DNA of 64,000 bases from Antennarius striatus (GCF_040054535.1 NC_090781.1:15614982-15678981); one strand, 5' to 3'. Positions 1-38,949 are shown, counted from the first letter of the stretch. Numbers and translations: made by a program. Notes: a model not told the origin generated them from the letters alone.

Positions 1-483
1 ACGTGACAGCAGTTTTAACATCCTGGTTTGCAAAGAAGCACTTTTAAAAACACCACAGTGAACTTGTGGGTTGATAAGCTGCCTGGAATGAATTTCATAC
101 AAAAATTAATAGTCATTCTGTAATGAATGAGACATAAACTATTCCTTTATTTTCTGAGTTACAGGTATTTGTTTCTTTTCATCCTGTCTCTAGTTTATGG
201 TGCATTCTGCAATGGTGAGCTTGACTGCTTTCCAGCTATTCATCAAGGCACTGCTTTCCATTATTTGGTGCAGTCAGCTGAAACTGAGAAAGGCTTTTGG
301 GGTGGGTTGGCTCCTTCTTCCTCCACTAACTTTCTGTTCTACACAACAGAGATATTCCTGGTATTTTCACCTTACTCACTGGATCAGCTGTCATAGACAA
401 TCCTGTGAAATTAAATATGAAACAGATTTCTCAAATGATCCAGTTTGAGAAATCTGGACTCTGTGACTTGCCATAGCAGATAG

Positions 484-520
484 TAGTAATAGTAGTACTA
501 GTAGTAGCAGTAGTAGTAGA
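484..520. repeat. Imperfect (TAG)n tract
   Basis: TAGTAGTAATAGTAGTACTAGTAG-like triplets with a few interruptions. Confidence 0.8.
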
Positions 521-1499
521 TTTCCACATTGTCAACAAAAATAATTAAATAATTTATTTGCAGTTCCAACTCTGTTGACTTTTGGCCATAAGGGTGTATA
601 TCTTCCTTGTATTTATGATAACAGAAAATCCAACCAGATTACAAGCCTTGGCAAATCAATAATCAGTATCATATTTCTTAATTTCTAATATTGTCGGACT
701 GAGTTTCCATAAGGCTATGGTCTGAGCTTCATACTGATAAGGGCCCGAAGAGAGGCTGCTCGAGATGAAATGGAATAGTTTATCATTAATGCAAACTCAA
801 TAGCCATCTATCCTGAACATCTGTATTCACATTACTCTACATGCTGCACTGACTGTGTTTCTTCTTCTAATCATCAAACATTTGTGTTTACAACGAAGAC
901 GTTATCTCCTCTGCCTCATTTACATGTCTACCTAATTTCAGCTGAGCAGGTAAATATCTGATTCAGGAGGACGCATCACTCGATACTATATGGAAGTTAA
1001 CATCACAGTAGAGAGATGTGTCAGCAGCATTCCAACTGTGTGAAGCACAGCAAACAACTTGACTAATCTTGTGAGTGCTGACATTGTGACTGATGATCAG
1101 TTTGTTGGTGGCCCACATGGATATGGACTATAATCACACCGCTCCATTTGATATTGCCAGTTCCAGCTTTCATTGGAGGGAGCTCCTTGCTTTAGCTCTA
1201 AAAAATGTAATAAATGATGAAAACAACCTCTTTTAGATCCATGTGACTGTCATTAAAAAAAAACATTGTTAAAGGGAGAGCACTGCCAAGGGACCAATTA
1301 TGGCTTGAAGAGATGGGCCCATAAGCACAATAAAGCTGGAAAATTTTTGATTAAAAGCACAAACACAAACAAAGGAATGAAGGGTGTGGATAAAGTAAAA
1401 TTCTGATGCACAGATGTGTTCCAGTTCAGGATTCATTATTCTATGTTTTTACCAAGAGAGACATAGAGGAACTGGCTAATCACATTACATTTTGTACTT

Positions 1500-1953
<454 letters not shown>

Positions 1954-2050
1954 TGTGAATTTCCCAGTTTGGGATCATTAAAGTGTATCTACTCTAATCT
2001 AGTCTAATCTGGTCTAATCTAATCTAATCTAATCTAATCTGATCTGATTT
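1954..2050 (+). repeat. Retroelement-type 3' tail with TCTAA repeats
   Basis: A GAATTTCCC...GGGATCATTAAAG segment is followed by imperfect TCTAA pentamers. This resembles the 3' ends of fish L2/Rex1-like LINEs and the SINEs that share those tails. It lies directly against the head of SINE copy 1, which suggests one element inserted next to the other. Confidence 0.45.
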
Positions 2051-3945
2051 AATATAATTATGGTTTATAGAGAACGAGAGTAAGAAGGATGTTTCCATTG
2101 TTTCCATATCTTCATCTTATACTCTGTGTATAGTAACTACATGCATGAAAACATATATTTCACTGAAGCATCGGAAAAAGGAAAAAGCAGTGCCCAGTAC
2201 TGACAGCCTTTATTAGCAGTACTAATATGTTTTGTGATGAAGGGCTTGCTAATATCCCCCCCAGGCAGGTTTATTCCTCTTTCTATCACTAAGTCACCTT
2301 GGATCTTAAGTGGACCAGACAATCTTCAAACCACCATCATTTTACAGAAATCATTTTTTCCTTTTCAGTGGGTTAATTTTAGAAAACAATAAATCCATGG
2401 CTGAACATAATCTCTGGTTTTATCTAGAAATGTTTATTGTAAGAATATAGCCCTCAGATGTTGAGCATTTACAGTATTCTTTATAGTGCAACAAACTTCA
2501 ATTTTAAAAGTTAGTTTTCTTTAACTTATCAATTGCTTCAGTACTTTAAAAATAGTAAATGTGGGAAATCGGAATTAAAATGTCAAAAACAAGATCTCAA
2601 AATATATATTTCTGTGTGTACAATTTGTATATCATTTGAAATATTTTTACTGATTTTCAGAACAGATGTTTTGTTTTGAATAAATGATAGTGTTCAATTT
2701 GGTGGCTGTTCGATATGTAACTAACCATCAACAATTAAAAGTCACATCTGGTCACTTTTAATCGGCAGTGGAGCTTGTTTCACAATGAACCTATGCTACA
2801 TGTGTCTTTTGTTGTTAATGATAAACCCCTTAGGGCAGAAGTTACAACAATAAAGGTTTAATCAGGTTCAAACAAACTACACAGCAAACATTTTGTCGCA
2901 GTAAGAAAAGGAAAGTTGCTACTAATAGCCTTAACTATGACTGTTTGATTCAACTGCCCCAGTAAGCCATGACAGTATGACAGTGAGCCAGCATGTACAA
3001 TACCAGGAGGCTAAAACTAAAGCAGTTAAATGGAATTAAGACATCAATAGTGGTGTAAATTGCATCGTTGCTTTAGTTACTGTCACATAATTTCTCCATG
3101 AAAAAGAGGAGGCCAACAGTCTGAGCATCCTCACAAACTCCTGTGTGGATGTACAGTCAGTTTGGATGGTCTTTATTCTATGACTTACACATTATTACTG
3201 ACAGTCTTTGTGATCATGTTCTTACCTTTATTAATTTTTGAGAAGTAAGTACCTTAGTATTCACTTTACTAGTTGTGTGTGGGCCAAACTTCTGTATGGT
3301 GATAGCAATACCCCACTGAGATCTATTATCCTCTCATGCAGAGCTGTAGTGTGAAGTGTTACCTCATCCTTCTTTGTTTTACTCAAGTTGTGTAAGTGAA
3401 TGAAGCATTGGTGAATATCCATCCTGGTCACACACCAGAACATATGCTTCTAGTAGGGGTCAGTTTATGGGGTCACACATCACAATGAAGTGTCCTTGGA
3501 GCAATTTGTGGTTCACTGACTTTTTAAAATATTGTGGGGCTCTGAATGGTGGAGGTAAGGCTGACTGACTTCCAATCACTACCTAGAAAAAAAAATGAAA
3601 TTCCCTCTGTAGCTGGTGCTGGGGATTATGTTCCACAAAAAAGGACAGCACTTCCCACACTCTCCACTCCCACTGAATGTCAAGACAGTGGAATGTCATG
3701 AATGTATTAGTCAAAGCCCAAACCACACTAACTCTTCTTTTAAAACAACGCTGCCATATTTCTGAATATGTACAGCCTTTATATACCATGCAGACGTTTA
3801 TAAGATGGTTTGCTCTTTTTGCTTATAAAGATCGTATAAGCCCCAAACTAAGTAAAAGGTGAAAGTTTGACCATTTTTAATATATTTGTTACCGTTTGTA
3901 TTTTTTTCCAATAACATTTTTTTAAAATTTAATGTTATACACTGT

Positions 3946-4312
3946 TATAGTCCCCGAAGGAAAATTAAGAACGCACACTCCAGTTTTTGTTAGTCAATCA
4001 ATCACACACATGCACATTAGTGTGTACAGGCCCCTGTAATACACACAACCACACACAGGGGGGCCTGTAAGCATGCAGCGGAGGTAGAGTGGTGGGCAGC
4101 TCCTTCGTGGTGCGCCCAAATGAGCAGCTTGTGAGGGGGGACGGCGCCTTGCTCAATGGTGCCTTGGTAGTGCTCCATAGGTGAGCTGATACCTCCCACT
4201 GTCAGCTCACCTCCGGGTGTAATTTTTTGGCCGGAAGCGGGAATTGAACCACCGATCCCAGAACATTGGACGACCTGCTCTACCGCCCACTTTACCGCTG
4301 AGCCACTGCCAC
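3946..4312 (-). mobile_element. tRNA-derived SINE, copy 2
   Basis: On the minus strand the head carries GTGGCAGTGGCTCAGCGGTA (A box) and GGTTCAATTCCCGC (B box). The body has the GGAGGTGAGCTGACAGTGGG, CTTGAG-type and GGTGCGCC segments, and the tail TTTCCTTCGGGGAC ends near 3946. The microsatellite position holds only short CA runs (about 4001-4060). It is very close in sequence to copy 4 at 36221. Confidence 0.8.
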
Positions 4313-5695
4313 CTCAGTGAATACTGTGAATAGAGAGGAGTATTCACTGGAGTAAGACAGCAGAGACACTGCAGAGATGGTACAGTAGATGATATAGCAA
4401 GTTGAAAGATATGCGACTGACAACTCCTCCACATGGTACCCCAGAACAATGCATCTGCATCCATTTTCAGTAAGACATGGATGGTTGGTAGGACTCCCCA
4501 GCTGACATCCAGGCAACTTCTCTTGAATTATTGAAGGATGATGTGTTTGTTGACGTGATTTGGTGTAATGAGCAGAAAAGCAATGTGCAGTGTTAAAATT
4601 ATTTTCCCATTACTATTTATAGTTGACCTCACCTTCACCCACAGCTGACAATGGTTTCCATCAGGACAATTGAGGTCAAGGAGGGTCCACAGACCTTTTG
4701 CTGTCCCATACTCTTCTGCTAGCCCATTTGAGTTGGAGTAATGAGGCAGACAGCTGCTCCCTGAGTTGAATGTCCCTATGGTGAACTGTCCCTGGGAGAG
4801 GCTGAAATAATGTCACCTTCACATTCAGGTACAATACAAGAGGGAAGCAAGCAGATCTCTGAAATCAAGAGAAAACAAAATTGACAACAAAATGCTTGCT
4901 GGTAACTAAATCTACCCCGAAGAGTAATCCAGGTTCATGCAGGAACTGAAAACCTTTAACACCGTTGCCAAGTCTGGGCAGGTTCATATCATCTCAGCGT
5001 CTGTCTTCAGACAATTCCTCTTAAAAAGTACAATGCTTTTTATGCATCTGTTACAGATGCATAAAGACAGGATAGAGATGCATCTTCTATGTGATTAAGG
5101 GACTTTACTGAGACGATAAGTACAAAAATGAAATAAGGAGGTAAAATCCAGGAAGGCTGGGTGATTAGGCCAGCCTTCTCAACCTTATGCTGCCTTTATT
5201 TGGATTACTTCAGTGCACTGTGATGAGCACTTTTTCAGGGCAGTGCAATTGTTTGGTTCGAAGGCTCACAATTCCTAGGATTGTGTCAATTTACCACCCA
5301 GCTGCAGCTCTACGCTCTACAGCAGGACATGACTACCACTAATTAGACCGTGCTACCAATTAGGACCCCGCAATAAGGCAGTGAGGAATAGACATTGGGG
5401 GACCAAAAATCTACCATTGTGTTCCTGGAAAAAACCCTGTTTTCCAGCGCCAACATCTGACAAAGGCTGGTGTCCGTGAGCACTGGGCCACTGTTGAGCT
5501 ATCTTTGGTTCAGAGTCATGTAATGAAGACACTAATGTAATTGGACGATGTGATAAAGGAACAATAACTTTGAAAGGTGTCTGGTCTGAATTGCACTTTA
5601 TTGTGATTCAAAGAAAAGACATCACTGACCGGTCTGAAACAGCAATCTATTCATGTCATGATCAAGACCTGAAGCTTTGTTTCATAATTCCACAG

Positions 5696-30225
<24,530 letters not shown>

Positions 30226-32620
30226 ACTTTTGTTATTCTTTTCCTTCATTTCATGACTACTGTTGACTGCAGTAATGCAATTTTAAGCTGCCACAGCATT
30301 CCCACATGATCTGCTGTGCTCTAATTACTGTTCCTTTGTCTACTACAGAAGGTTCATAGTTGGATGTGATTGTTCTCAAAACATTCGCTGACAATATAGC
30401 ATTCCCCTTCTGTGATCAGTGTAAACCATATACAATTGGATTATATTTGGTTTTACAGTGCCTATATGATGTACGTTTTTCTGCAATCCATTTACTGCTT
30501 GCAATAACTTTTTTTTTCTACTCTTGGTTTTCGTCTTATACAACTTTTCCACAGAGAGTCAAATCTCAGCTTTGGAAACTGTTTCATTTTAAGATCATAA
30601 TATTTTAAATCCATCAAATGTTGAGATCGGAAGAATCATCCAAGTGATTTTGCAGTGGTTTTGGGTGATGCCTGGAATTTACCCCACCACAGCCAAATAC
30701 TAAGTACATTCAAAACAGTCATTCACCGGATCTGACGTTTGCCGAAGCAAAGCATAGCAGCACAGTATCTGTGATTGTCTCTAGCCCTCTTAGCACTGTC
30801 TGTATTTCTTCACGGATTTATTTCCCAGTGTTTACTTTTGTTGATGATTTGTCAAGTTAAAAATTTAAAGCACAAAGTCTGAGGACTAACATGGAGGGAA
30901 AACACATCAACTGTTTCTTGTCTCAGGATTCAAGATGAGTCTGGGTGCAGTGATGGTGCCGGGCATGTTATGAGGATTTCAGTACACTTACAGATATTGT
31001 CTTGGAACTTTAATTATTGTTCAAGATTTGACATTAGATCCAAACAGAATGACTGGAACCTTGTCAGGTTTAATTATTTATGTTGAATTTTATTGAACAA
31101 CTATGCTCAATGTGTGGATATTGCTGTAACATACTTTGCTAACGTGAATATTGGTGAACAATATTGTTGAATTTCAGGATCCCTGACACATTACAGTTTG
31201 TATATTAGCATATACAGCATTTAACTTATACCACAAGTATTATTTGTTTTCTCATTTATGTTACGAGAGGTGGTTGTGCCAGGTGATTTGTAAATAATGT
31301 GTAATTACTAAATCTGAGTAAAAGATAAAGCACTGGTTTTAGCTTATAATTTGAGAACATATTATTTCCCATCTCATATTTTTGTTTTCTTTTTCATACA
31401 GGGATTCAAAAAAATTGCTTAAAATGTTAAAAAAAATGGTTAAAATATATGTATTTATTATTATGATTGATTGATTGATTGATTGACATTTATTATATAG
31501 TACCACGTTGATTGATATTATTGCTGTTACTGAAGTAGTTGTCTGACATTAACTTTTTCGTTTTTTAATTCTGTAATTAATCATAGGAAAACAATACAAG
31601 GATCACCATTATGGCCTTTGAGTTTGCTGGCAGCAGTACTAATGACATGTTGAGGCATTGGTGAAATAGACATCCCGTCACTGTATATAGTCACTGTATC
31701 AAAGACATTGAATTACATTGCCAATGCTCATACATGTTATTTTGTTAGTTTAATATGATGCTATAAATAACTCATTTTGTACAAAGTTTTAATCACTGTA
31801 ATTAATTTGCTTTTTATGGGGAATGTGTGACTTTTGCTTTTTTCTCAGTATTGATATTCATTTTTCAACTATGCCACTGTAAAAAAAAAAGGATGAAAAA
31901 AGAGAGACAAAGTGCGAATTAAAATATGAACAACTTGAAAACTGACATTTTTTGTGACTAGCCTTGTACTTTAAAATGCACTAAAGAGTACAGTAATGCT
32001 TTTTGCTCATTAATTACAGTGCTTCTTCCTACGATCATGACAATCAGTCTGCAAAGCTAGTCTTTGATGAATTGACACATATGGTGATGGTCACCGCTTC
32101 AAGCAATATTATACTGTTCAGTGTAGCTTAACTTTCAGTGCTGGGTATATACGCTAAGAAACTGTCAGCGTTTCTTAGGTCCTTTTATGATGCATCAATG
32201 GTGGCTACATGAAACTGCCGGTAGGTGATAACACAGCATGATGCCATTGCCCTTGTTTAAACAAACTTCAGGGAGTATTTAGACTGGGTGAGGACAATTG
32301 GAAGCAAACCTCATTGTAATGATGGCCAAGGTTGTTGGGATGGAACTATTCACTTTCATGTAGTGAAATGACAACACCTTTTTGTTAGTAACATGCTTTA
32401 GGAAATACCATGGATCTACCACAGATGATATGAAAGCAATCATGTGCAAATGTGCTCGAAAACCATCTAAGATAAGCTATAAGTGTCCAAGTATATCACT
32501 TCACAGAAAAGCTTTATAAAACTACACCTTTCACTTCACTGAAGCATATCATGCATTTCATACTGGATACTTTACACTCACTATACCCTCCCAATGTAGA
32601 AAAATAAAAGACACCACCTT
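30226..32620 (+). other. cadm2: Probable cadm2 3' UTR
   Basis: AT-rich sequence with no coding potential follows the cadm2 stop codon. CADM2 transcripts in other vertebrates have very long 3' UTRs. The first clear AATAAA I find is at 32603-32608, so the UTR may end about there, but other weaker signals exist and the end is a guess. A (GATT)5 run lies at about 31465-31487. Confidence 0.4.
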
Positions 32621-33124
32621 TTATAGCCAATTATCACCGCTTCAGTGACACAGATTAACTTTTTGAAATTTGAGGATGGATATAATGACCATGTGTGTGT
32701 AACTGAGCTCATATTTAATATCTCAACATCCTTATTGGGAGATCTCATTCCAGGACATGGGGCCCAAGTCATTATGATCCTCCATTCTTCAGCTCCCATT
32801 GACCTTGAGCATAATTTTGCACCCCAGCAGATATAATATAGCCATTATCAACACACTGTCCGTGCAACCATCTGCCTGCTTTACACAACGCATCAGTCCC
32901 CCCGCCTCTCAAAGAGATTGCTCCCAATATTCACTTCATAATCATTACAACCAAAAGCCCAGTCAGTCCGAATAAACATCAGTTCCACTATCAAACTCCT
33001 TAGTGTAATTAGAAACTTGCTGCTTTGTCAAGCTATATAAATTGAGATAGACTGTCTTGGACAATGTCTGGCATAGAATAATGCAAAGAATTAATCATAA
33101 TTTATTTATTGGATAATGTGGACA

Positions 33125-33222
<98 letters not shown>

Positions 33223-35818
33223 CATGTAAAAAGCAGATTGGAAAATAGATTTTTTATTTACCCTTGGAATGTGAGAACCATACCATTGGCAATGTAGCAA
33301 TCAGCCTGACCTCCAAGGAGGCCCTGTAAGTCTTACTAAACTGAAGAAACTGATCCCCACTGTGCCCTGTAGGCAGTGTCCATATCGGTCCTCCAGCTCA
33401 CAATAAGCCCTTATCATAGCAGAACAGAAGTCTCTGGAAAAACCTCCAGGGACAAATTGATGTCGTCAAAAAACAAGTCATAACACTTAAACATATTAGG
33501 TTTACAGCACAATTCTGATTTTGCAATCTTAAACGTTAATTCTTTAGCCAGTAGTCCTTGGAGCTGTGTTTCTAAGTCCTCTGCAATTAAATACCATTTG
33601 ATTTTCTTTTGTTAACATCAGATTTTAGCTGGAAAGTTAATTTTTTCCACAGAAACTAGGACCAGATTTATGAACACAGTATTTTTAATCCTGCAGTTCT
33701 ACTGTAGATTAGTGACAGCTGAAGGAATCTCAGCAACACTTTGTATGATGGTCCTTCAACCTTTACCAAAATAGCGGTCCTTCTTTTGGATAGCAGCAGG
33801 ATGTTTTATGTAGAAATAACAATAATTCCACTTGTTTTCACTATCCAAGCATGTAAATTGCCTCACAAAATTCACTGAATGATTTACTGTGGAAGTAAAA
33901 GGATAAAAGGGTTTCAAATGTAGAATGGGATTGCAAAGTGAATGTAGTATGCTTAAAAGAACTGATGAAGAAATGTTTGTCCTCTGGATCATGTTTTTAA
34001 TTACATTCTCAACTAGAAAAAAAAATCAATCCAGCTAAGGTTTCATATTATTAATATTGTGGTATTTTTTTATGTTGACTTCCATGCATAATTTTTTTGT
34101 TTATTTATGTATTTATTAGCAAGAGTTGTTGACTTGTAATTGCTGCTCAACACCCAAGGACAAGATATGACAACCAGTTGAAGATGAAATTCACAACTTT
34201 ACACTTTGCTCCTTTTTTCATTGTGCTGTTCCTGCAAACTTATGAATATAGTTTTGTCTTTGATTGACAGTTAATTCTAATGAAGACATTTCAGGAATAT
34301 TAACAGGAGTTTGACAATATATTGCTTTGACCTTGGGAAAGAAATTATTGTAGAAGAAATCATGCAAAGAAGCACTGCAGGTAGCATCAAAGAATTGTCA
34401 AAATCCCTGCAGCTGTAAGTTTAAAGGTTTCTTATTTAGGTGCTCAAAAAGCAGATATTCATGTATAACTAATGATTGTTGAAGCTTCTATGGCTTTCTT
34501 TCACTTATAGATGCAACATTCACGCCTCATCAGTATTGGCACTGCATCATAGGGATGTAGGGTATTATCTTGAGATGTGTTTTGCCTAATCATATTTGAT
34601 GAGATTAAACAGATCACTCACATATCCACTTGTGGCAGGGGCGAGTAGAAGTTAGAGGAAGTCAAATGATCTGGAACAAAGAACATGAGCTTGTGTATCC
34701 CCCTGAATGCATCACCATGCCATTAGCCTGGATGAATGTGTACAGTCAGATACAATTCCCTTGTTTGCTGCATGAGGGCTTCCACTTTGCGAGGCAGCAG
34801 TCCTGTTGTTCGAAACAGGCCACATGCAGGCCAGTGGATTGATGAGTGAAACAGGACTACTCACTGTGTTTTAAACCCATTCATCCACACTGACTCACAT
34901 TCTCTATGGTGTGTCTTTAAATAACCTGTCCTCAGGGTGTCTGTCAGCTACATGATTTATTCTATATTGTATTTTTAGATCTAATTAAAACAAACTTTTC
35001 TGAATTGTGTGGCTGAATCTTGAATTGTGCGGCCCCAGGAGAGTACATAAAGGGAAGCCTGTCTTAGGCTAGTCTTCAGGGAGGGGAAGAGCTGGTACCT
35101 GTGGCATAAGGTATGCAAAAAATAGTGTGCCATCTGTTTGGATTCTAGCACTTGAGATTTTTCCAAGGAAGTCACTAGAGACTTAATTAAAGTTGGGATA
35201 TTAGTGAGTGAGTGACTGATGTTCCTCCAATAAAATGACAGCAAAATAATATCTTAGCATTAGTTTGATAACAAAAATTAATTTTTCTTTTACTTGTAAT
35301 AACAGTCCTGCACTTCCTTTAATGTGTTTATCCAAGTTATCCAAAGACAATATTTGAATGCTGTATCCTAATGATTTATCCCAATGTAACATTCTAGCTT
35401 TCATTTATCTCCACAAGATTTGCCATTCCCAAATCATTTGCACATGTAGAGAAAGCAGGAAATGATGTATGTTCAGAAATGTCATACTGAATGTGGAAGA
35501 GATGTATTCATGGATGAATGGATAATTAGCCAGTTAATGGGTGGATAACAAGCCACAATTTTTGGGACAGATGATGTGCTACTAGCTCATAATTATATTA
35601 CACTAAAAACAAGTGACTGTGGAAGCCATTCTGTCATTGCTGAAAAATAAAAATCAGAATGCACCACAGATTCCGGTCCACCCATTAATAACCTTACAAA
35701 AGACATTTACAGTGGGATCATGAGCATTGTTGTCTTCATTGCTAATCAGCCACTAACCACTACATATTGTAGATTAGGTTATATGTTTTAGATTTATGCA
35801 TGTTAAGTTTATACATTT
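32621..35818. other. Intergenic stretch after cadm2
   Basis: AT-rich sequence with one CA microsatellite (33125-33220). No gene, exon or recognisable transposon was found. It might include further cadm2 3' UTR. Confidence 0.5.
33125..33220. repeat. (CA)n microsatellite
   Basis: About 48 uninterrupted CA dinucleotides. Unlike the SINE-borne tracts, no SINE sequence flanks it. Confidence 0.97.
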
Positions 35819-35954
35819 ATTTAGGTCATGGATGTCAAATTCTGGCCTGTGGGCCAAATTTGGCCCGTAATGTAATTATTTTTGGCCCGTGAGGCAATCC
35901 CAAATGACTAATAGAACTGGCCCGTCGGTATTATAAACAAATGTGGCTTGGGCA

Positions 35955-37602
35955 CATCAGATTAGATCAGTATTAGATTAGATTAGATTCAACTTTATTG
36001 TCATTACACATGTACAAGTACAATGTAACGAAATGCAGTTTGGCATCTAACCAGAAGTGCAATTAGTTTAGAGTACAATTACAGGATATACAGAATATAC
36101 AGATATACAGATTTTTGCATGTGATATACAGTATATATGTACATGTGTGGTGCTATGGACAAACTGTACAAGAATATACATAATATGGTATACCGGTTAT
36201 TGGAATATACAGACTACAATGGGCGGCAGTGGCTCAGTGGTAAAGCGGGCGGTAGAGCGGGTCGTCCTATGATTTAAGATCGGCGGTTCGATTCCCGCTC
36301 CCGCCCCCCCAAAAATACCCGGAGGTGAGCTAACAGTGGGAGGTGTCAGCTCATCTCCGGAGCACTGCCGAGGCACCCTTGAGCAAGGTGCCGTCCCCTT
36401 TACAAATTGCTCACTTGAGGCGCACCAAGAAGGAGCTGCCTGCCACTCTACCTCCCCTGCATGCCTACAGGCCCCTTTGTGTGTGTGTGTGTGATACAGG
36501 GGCCTGTACTCACAAATATGTATGCATGCGTTTGTAATCAGTAGCTAGAGTGTGCTGTCTTAATTTCCCTTCGGGGATCAAACCAGTATATAAAATTAAA
36601 AAAAAACAAAAAACAATGCAGTGGTTATCAAGTGTGGAAAGTATCAGTATACAGACTAAAGTGCAGTGAGTATATGGATATATGGATAAAATGAGTGATA
36701 TGAACATGCCATACAGAAGTACTATGGACATATTTTACAGATGAGAAATAAATACACTATACATAATATACAGATGGATATAACAATATAACAGTATAAC
36801 ATAACATAACAGTTGTGAGAATACTATACATGTTTAAGTAGTATGGACATATTTTACTGACTGGGATAGAGATGTGTGGACATGTGTGGAGGGGTCAAGG
36901 GGGGGCAGAGTTCAGTAGGGAAACAGCTCTGGGGAAAAAGCTGTTCCTCAGCCTGCTGGTTCTGGTCCGGAGGTTCCTGAAGCGCCTGCTGGAGGGCAGA
37001 AGGACAAACAGTCTGTGAGCAGGGTGGGAGGAGTCTTTGAGGATGCTGCAAGCTCGACGTAAACAGCGTTTCCTCTGGACATCCCCAATTGATGATAATG
37101 GAGTCCCTGTGATGCGTTGGGAGGTTTTCACCACCCACTGAAGCATCTTGCGGTCCGTGACAGAGCAATACCCATTCCAGACAGTGACACAGCTGGTCAG
37201 GATGCTCTCAATCGCACAGCAGTAGACGTTCACCAGTATGGCTGGAGACAGGTGGTGTCTCTTCAATGTCCTCAGGAAGAAGAGGCGCTGGTGAGCCTTC
37301 TTGACTAGGCTGGAGGTGTTAGTGGACCAGGAGAGGTCCTCAAAGATGAGGGTCCCCAGGAATTTAAAGCTGGAGACGCGTTCCACAGCCGTCCCATTGA
37401 TGTGAATGGGGTTGTGCGTGCTTCCTCTCACCCTCCTGTAGTCAATGATGAGCTCCTTCGTCTTGCTGGTGTTAAGGAGCAGATTATTGTCGCCACACCA
37501 GGCGGCCAGGTGTTGTACCTTCTCCTTGTAGGCTGTCTCATCATTGTTACTGATGAGGCCAATCACCGTTGTGTCGTCCACAAATTTGATGTGGCAAAGT
37601 GA
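35955..37602 (-). mobile_element. L2-like LINE, 3' half, inserted in the hAT-like element
   Basis: On the minus strand, 37602 downward reads the FVDDTTVIGLISNNDE box, AAWCGDNNLLLNTSKTKE, SSFKFLGTLIFEDLSWS and AHQRLFFLRTLKRHHLSP, through RTSRLRNSFFPRAVSLLN. This is the C-terminal half of an L2/CR1-group reverse transcriptase and is open over 228 codons (37581-36895). A long AT-rich 3' UTR with ATATACAG-type motifs follows, interrupted by SINE copy 4. It ends AATGACAATAAAGTTGAATC plus TAATC repeats near 35960. The 5' part of the element is missing. Confidence 0.85.
36221..36595 (+). mobile_element. tRNA-derived SINE, copy 4 (nested in a LINE)
   Basis: The best-preserved copy. The head GGGCGGCAGTGGCTCAGTGG contains the A box and GGTTCGATTCCCGC the B box. 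The body is GGAGGTGAGC...GAGCACTGCCGAGG...CCTTGAGCAAGGTG, followed by a short GT run (36478-36491), the tail TTTCCCTTCGGGGATC and an A-rich end. It interrupts the 3' UTR of the minus-strand LINE around it. The short motif ACAAT is present on both sides and may be part of a target duplication. Confidence 0.85.
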
Positions 37603-38949
37603 GCAATAATTGCCCTTTTCTTTATGGAATTTTTCTTGCTACTCCAAGGCATGTGCTTGAATGGTTGACTGATTTATTATTGTTGTTTTATTTGTACAAT
37701 TATTATCCGTTGGAAAAAGATTATTTTGATAGTATGTAAATCAGAAGGCTGCAAATAGAATAGAGGCATGCGATTTTTATTTCAATTTCATTTATTAAAT
37801 TAATGACATTGGTGGGGTTTTTTTAAATTTTATTTTGCATGTCTGCACTGTTGTTATATATTGTACAGTAATAATTGCTGCTTGTTCCTTATTCAAGGTT
37901 TAAAAAAAACTTGTTTGGGTCCATATTAAAAGGTTTATTTGTTCAATGTTGGCCCTCGACTTGGTTCAAGTTTTTACATTTTGGCCCATTGTGAATTTGA
38001 ATATGGCACCCCTGATTTAGATCAAATGACACATCCAGTTTATGTGGTTTTGAACATTGTTGGAAAATGCAAGTATGTAACTTCAAATAATTCAATTCAT
38101 ATGTGGAAATGTTATGTTGTTCCATGTTATTTTGTAAAGCTTTTGGATCTGCAGTCATTAACTGGTGTAACTTTAGTCAGAGGTGTGTTTTTCATTTAGA
38201 ACTGAAGCAATGATGGCACTTTGTTTGTGAGATTTACATGAATATGTCTGCATCTGAAGCCAATAACCGGATGATCTGCTCAAACCTTTAGTATGTTAGT
38301 CATGATTTCTGGAAAGGACGATAATGGATAGCAAAACAAATTTAAACCAACATGACTAATATGAAATATAAAGAAATGTGTAAAAGCATTTATATTTTTC
38401 AAAACAAACACACACACACACCGTTGCAAACATAATGTTAATGTGTACATTGTATTAATGGGGTTTTGGAAAAACTGCTGTGCCTGCAGGAAAGCAGCTG
38501 TCTGATGTGGGAGGACATCAGATGTTGGCATCAGTTTTATTATCATGAGGCTCTCCCTCCCTCTTCTGGATGCTTTCTCTTTGTATGACATACATATAAG
38601 ACGCCATAGGGTTTACCTGGTTTACAGAAGCAGTAATGCAACGTATGCAGTGCTTTTTGCCCTTTCTCTGTTGTAATAACAAGTATGTACTCTACAATAC
38701 ATATTGATATCTTATAGATACAATACACCTGCTAATTATAAATGTAGAAAGTTGTCTCCATTTATTACTGTGGGATTTATTGATTGACTATTTAATATAT
38801 TTAATGACATTGTTTCATGCCGAACAGGGAAAGCTTGCTTGATATTATTCTTGGCATCACCAAATCCACAAGTAAGACCCAGTAAAAGAAGCATTTGACC
38901 ATGATGCACAGAAAAATACAGCACATGATGATGTTCCATTCATTCATTA

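Larger units (their letters stand above)
35827..38014. mobile_element. hAT-like DNA transposon split by a LINE
   Basis: The left end (from 35827) carries GGATGTCAAATTCTGGCC and repeated TTTGGCCCG. The right end (to 38014) carries TTTTGGCCCATTGTG, then AATATGGCACCCCTG. The outer ends are related in inverted orientation (GGTGCCATATTCAAATTC against GGATGTCAAATTC). The flanking 8-mers ATTTAGGT (35819-35826) and ATTTAGAT (38015-38022) match at 7 of 8, as expected of a hAT target duplication. The left arm is about 35827-35954 and the right arm about 37603-38014; everything between them is later insertions. No transposase reading frame remains. Confidence 0.7.

Noticed and set aside
36221..36306. 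Possible tRNA gene (A and B boxes present)
   Set aside because: The box motifs belong to the head of a SINE; the sequence does not fold into a complete cloverleaf and is followed by the SINE body.
37117..37602. Plus-strand open frames across 37.1-37.6 kb
   Set aside because: Antisense shadows of the L2-like LINE protein on the minus strand.
36895..37602. Possible functional reverse transcriptase gene
   Set aside because: Only the C-terminal half is present, the 5' end is cut within the catalytic box, and it sits in a nested transposon.
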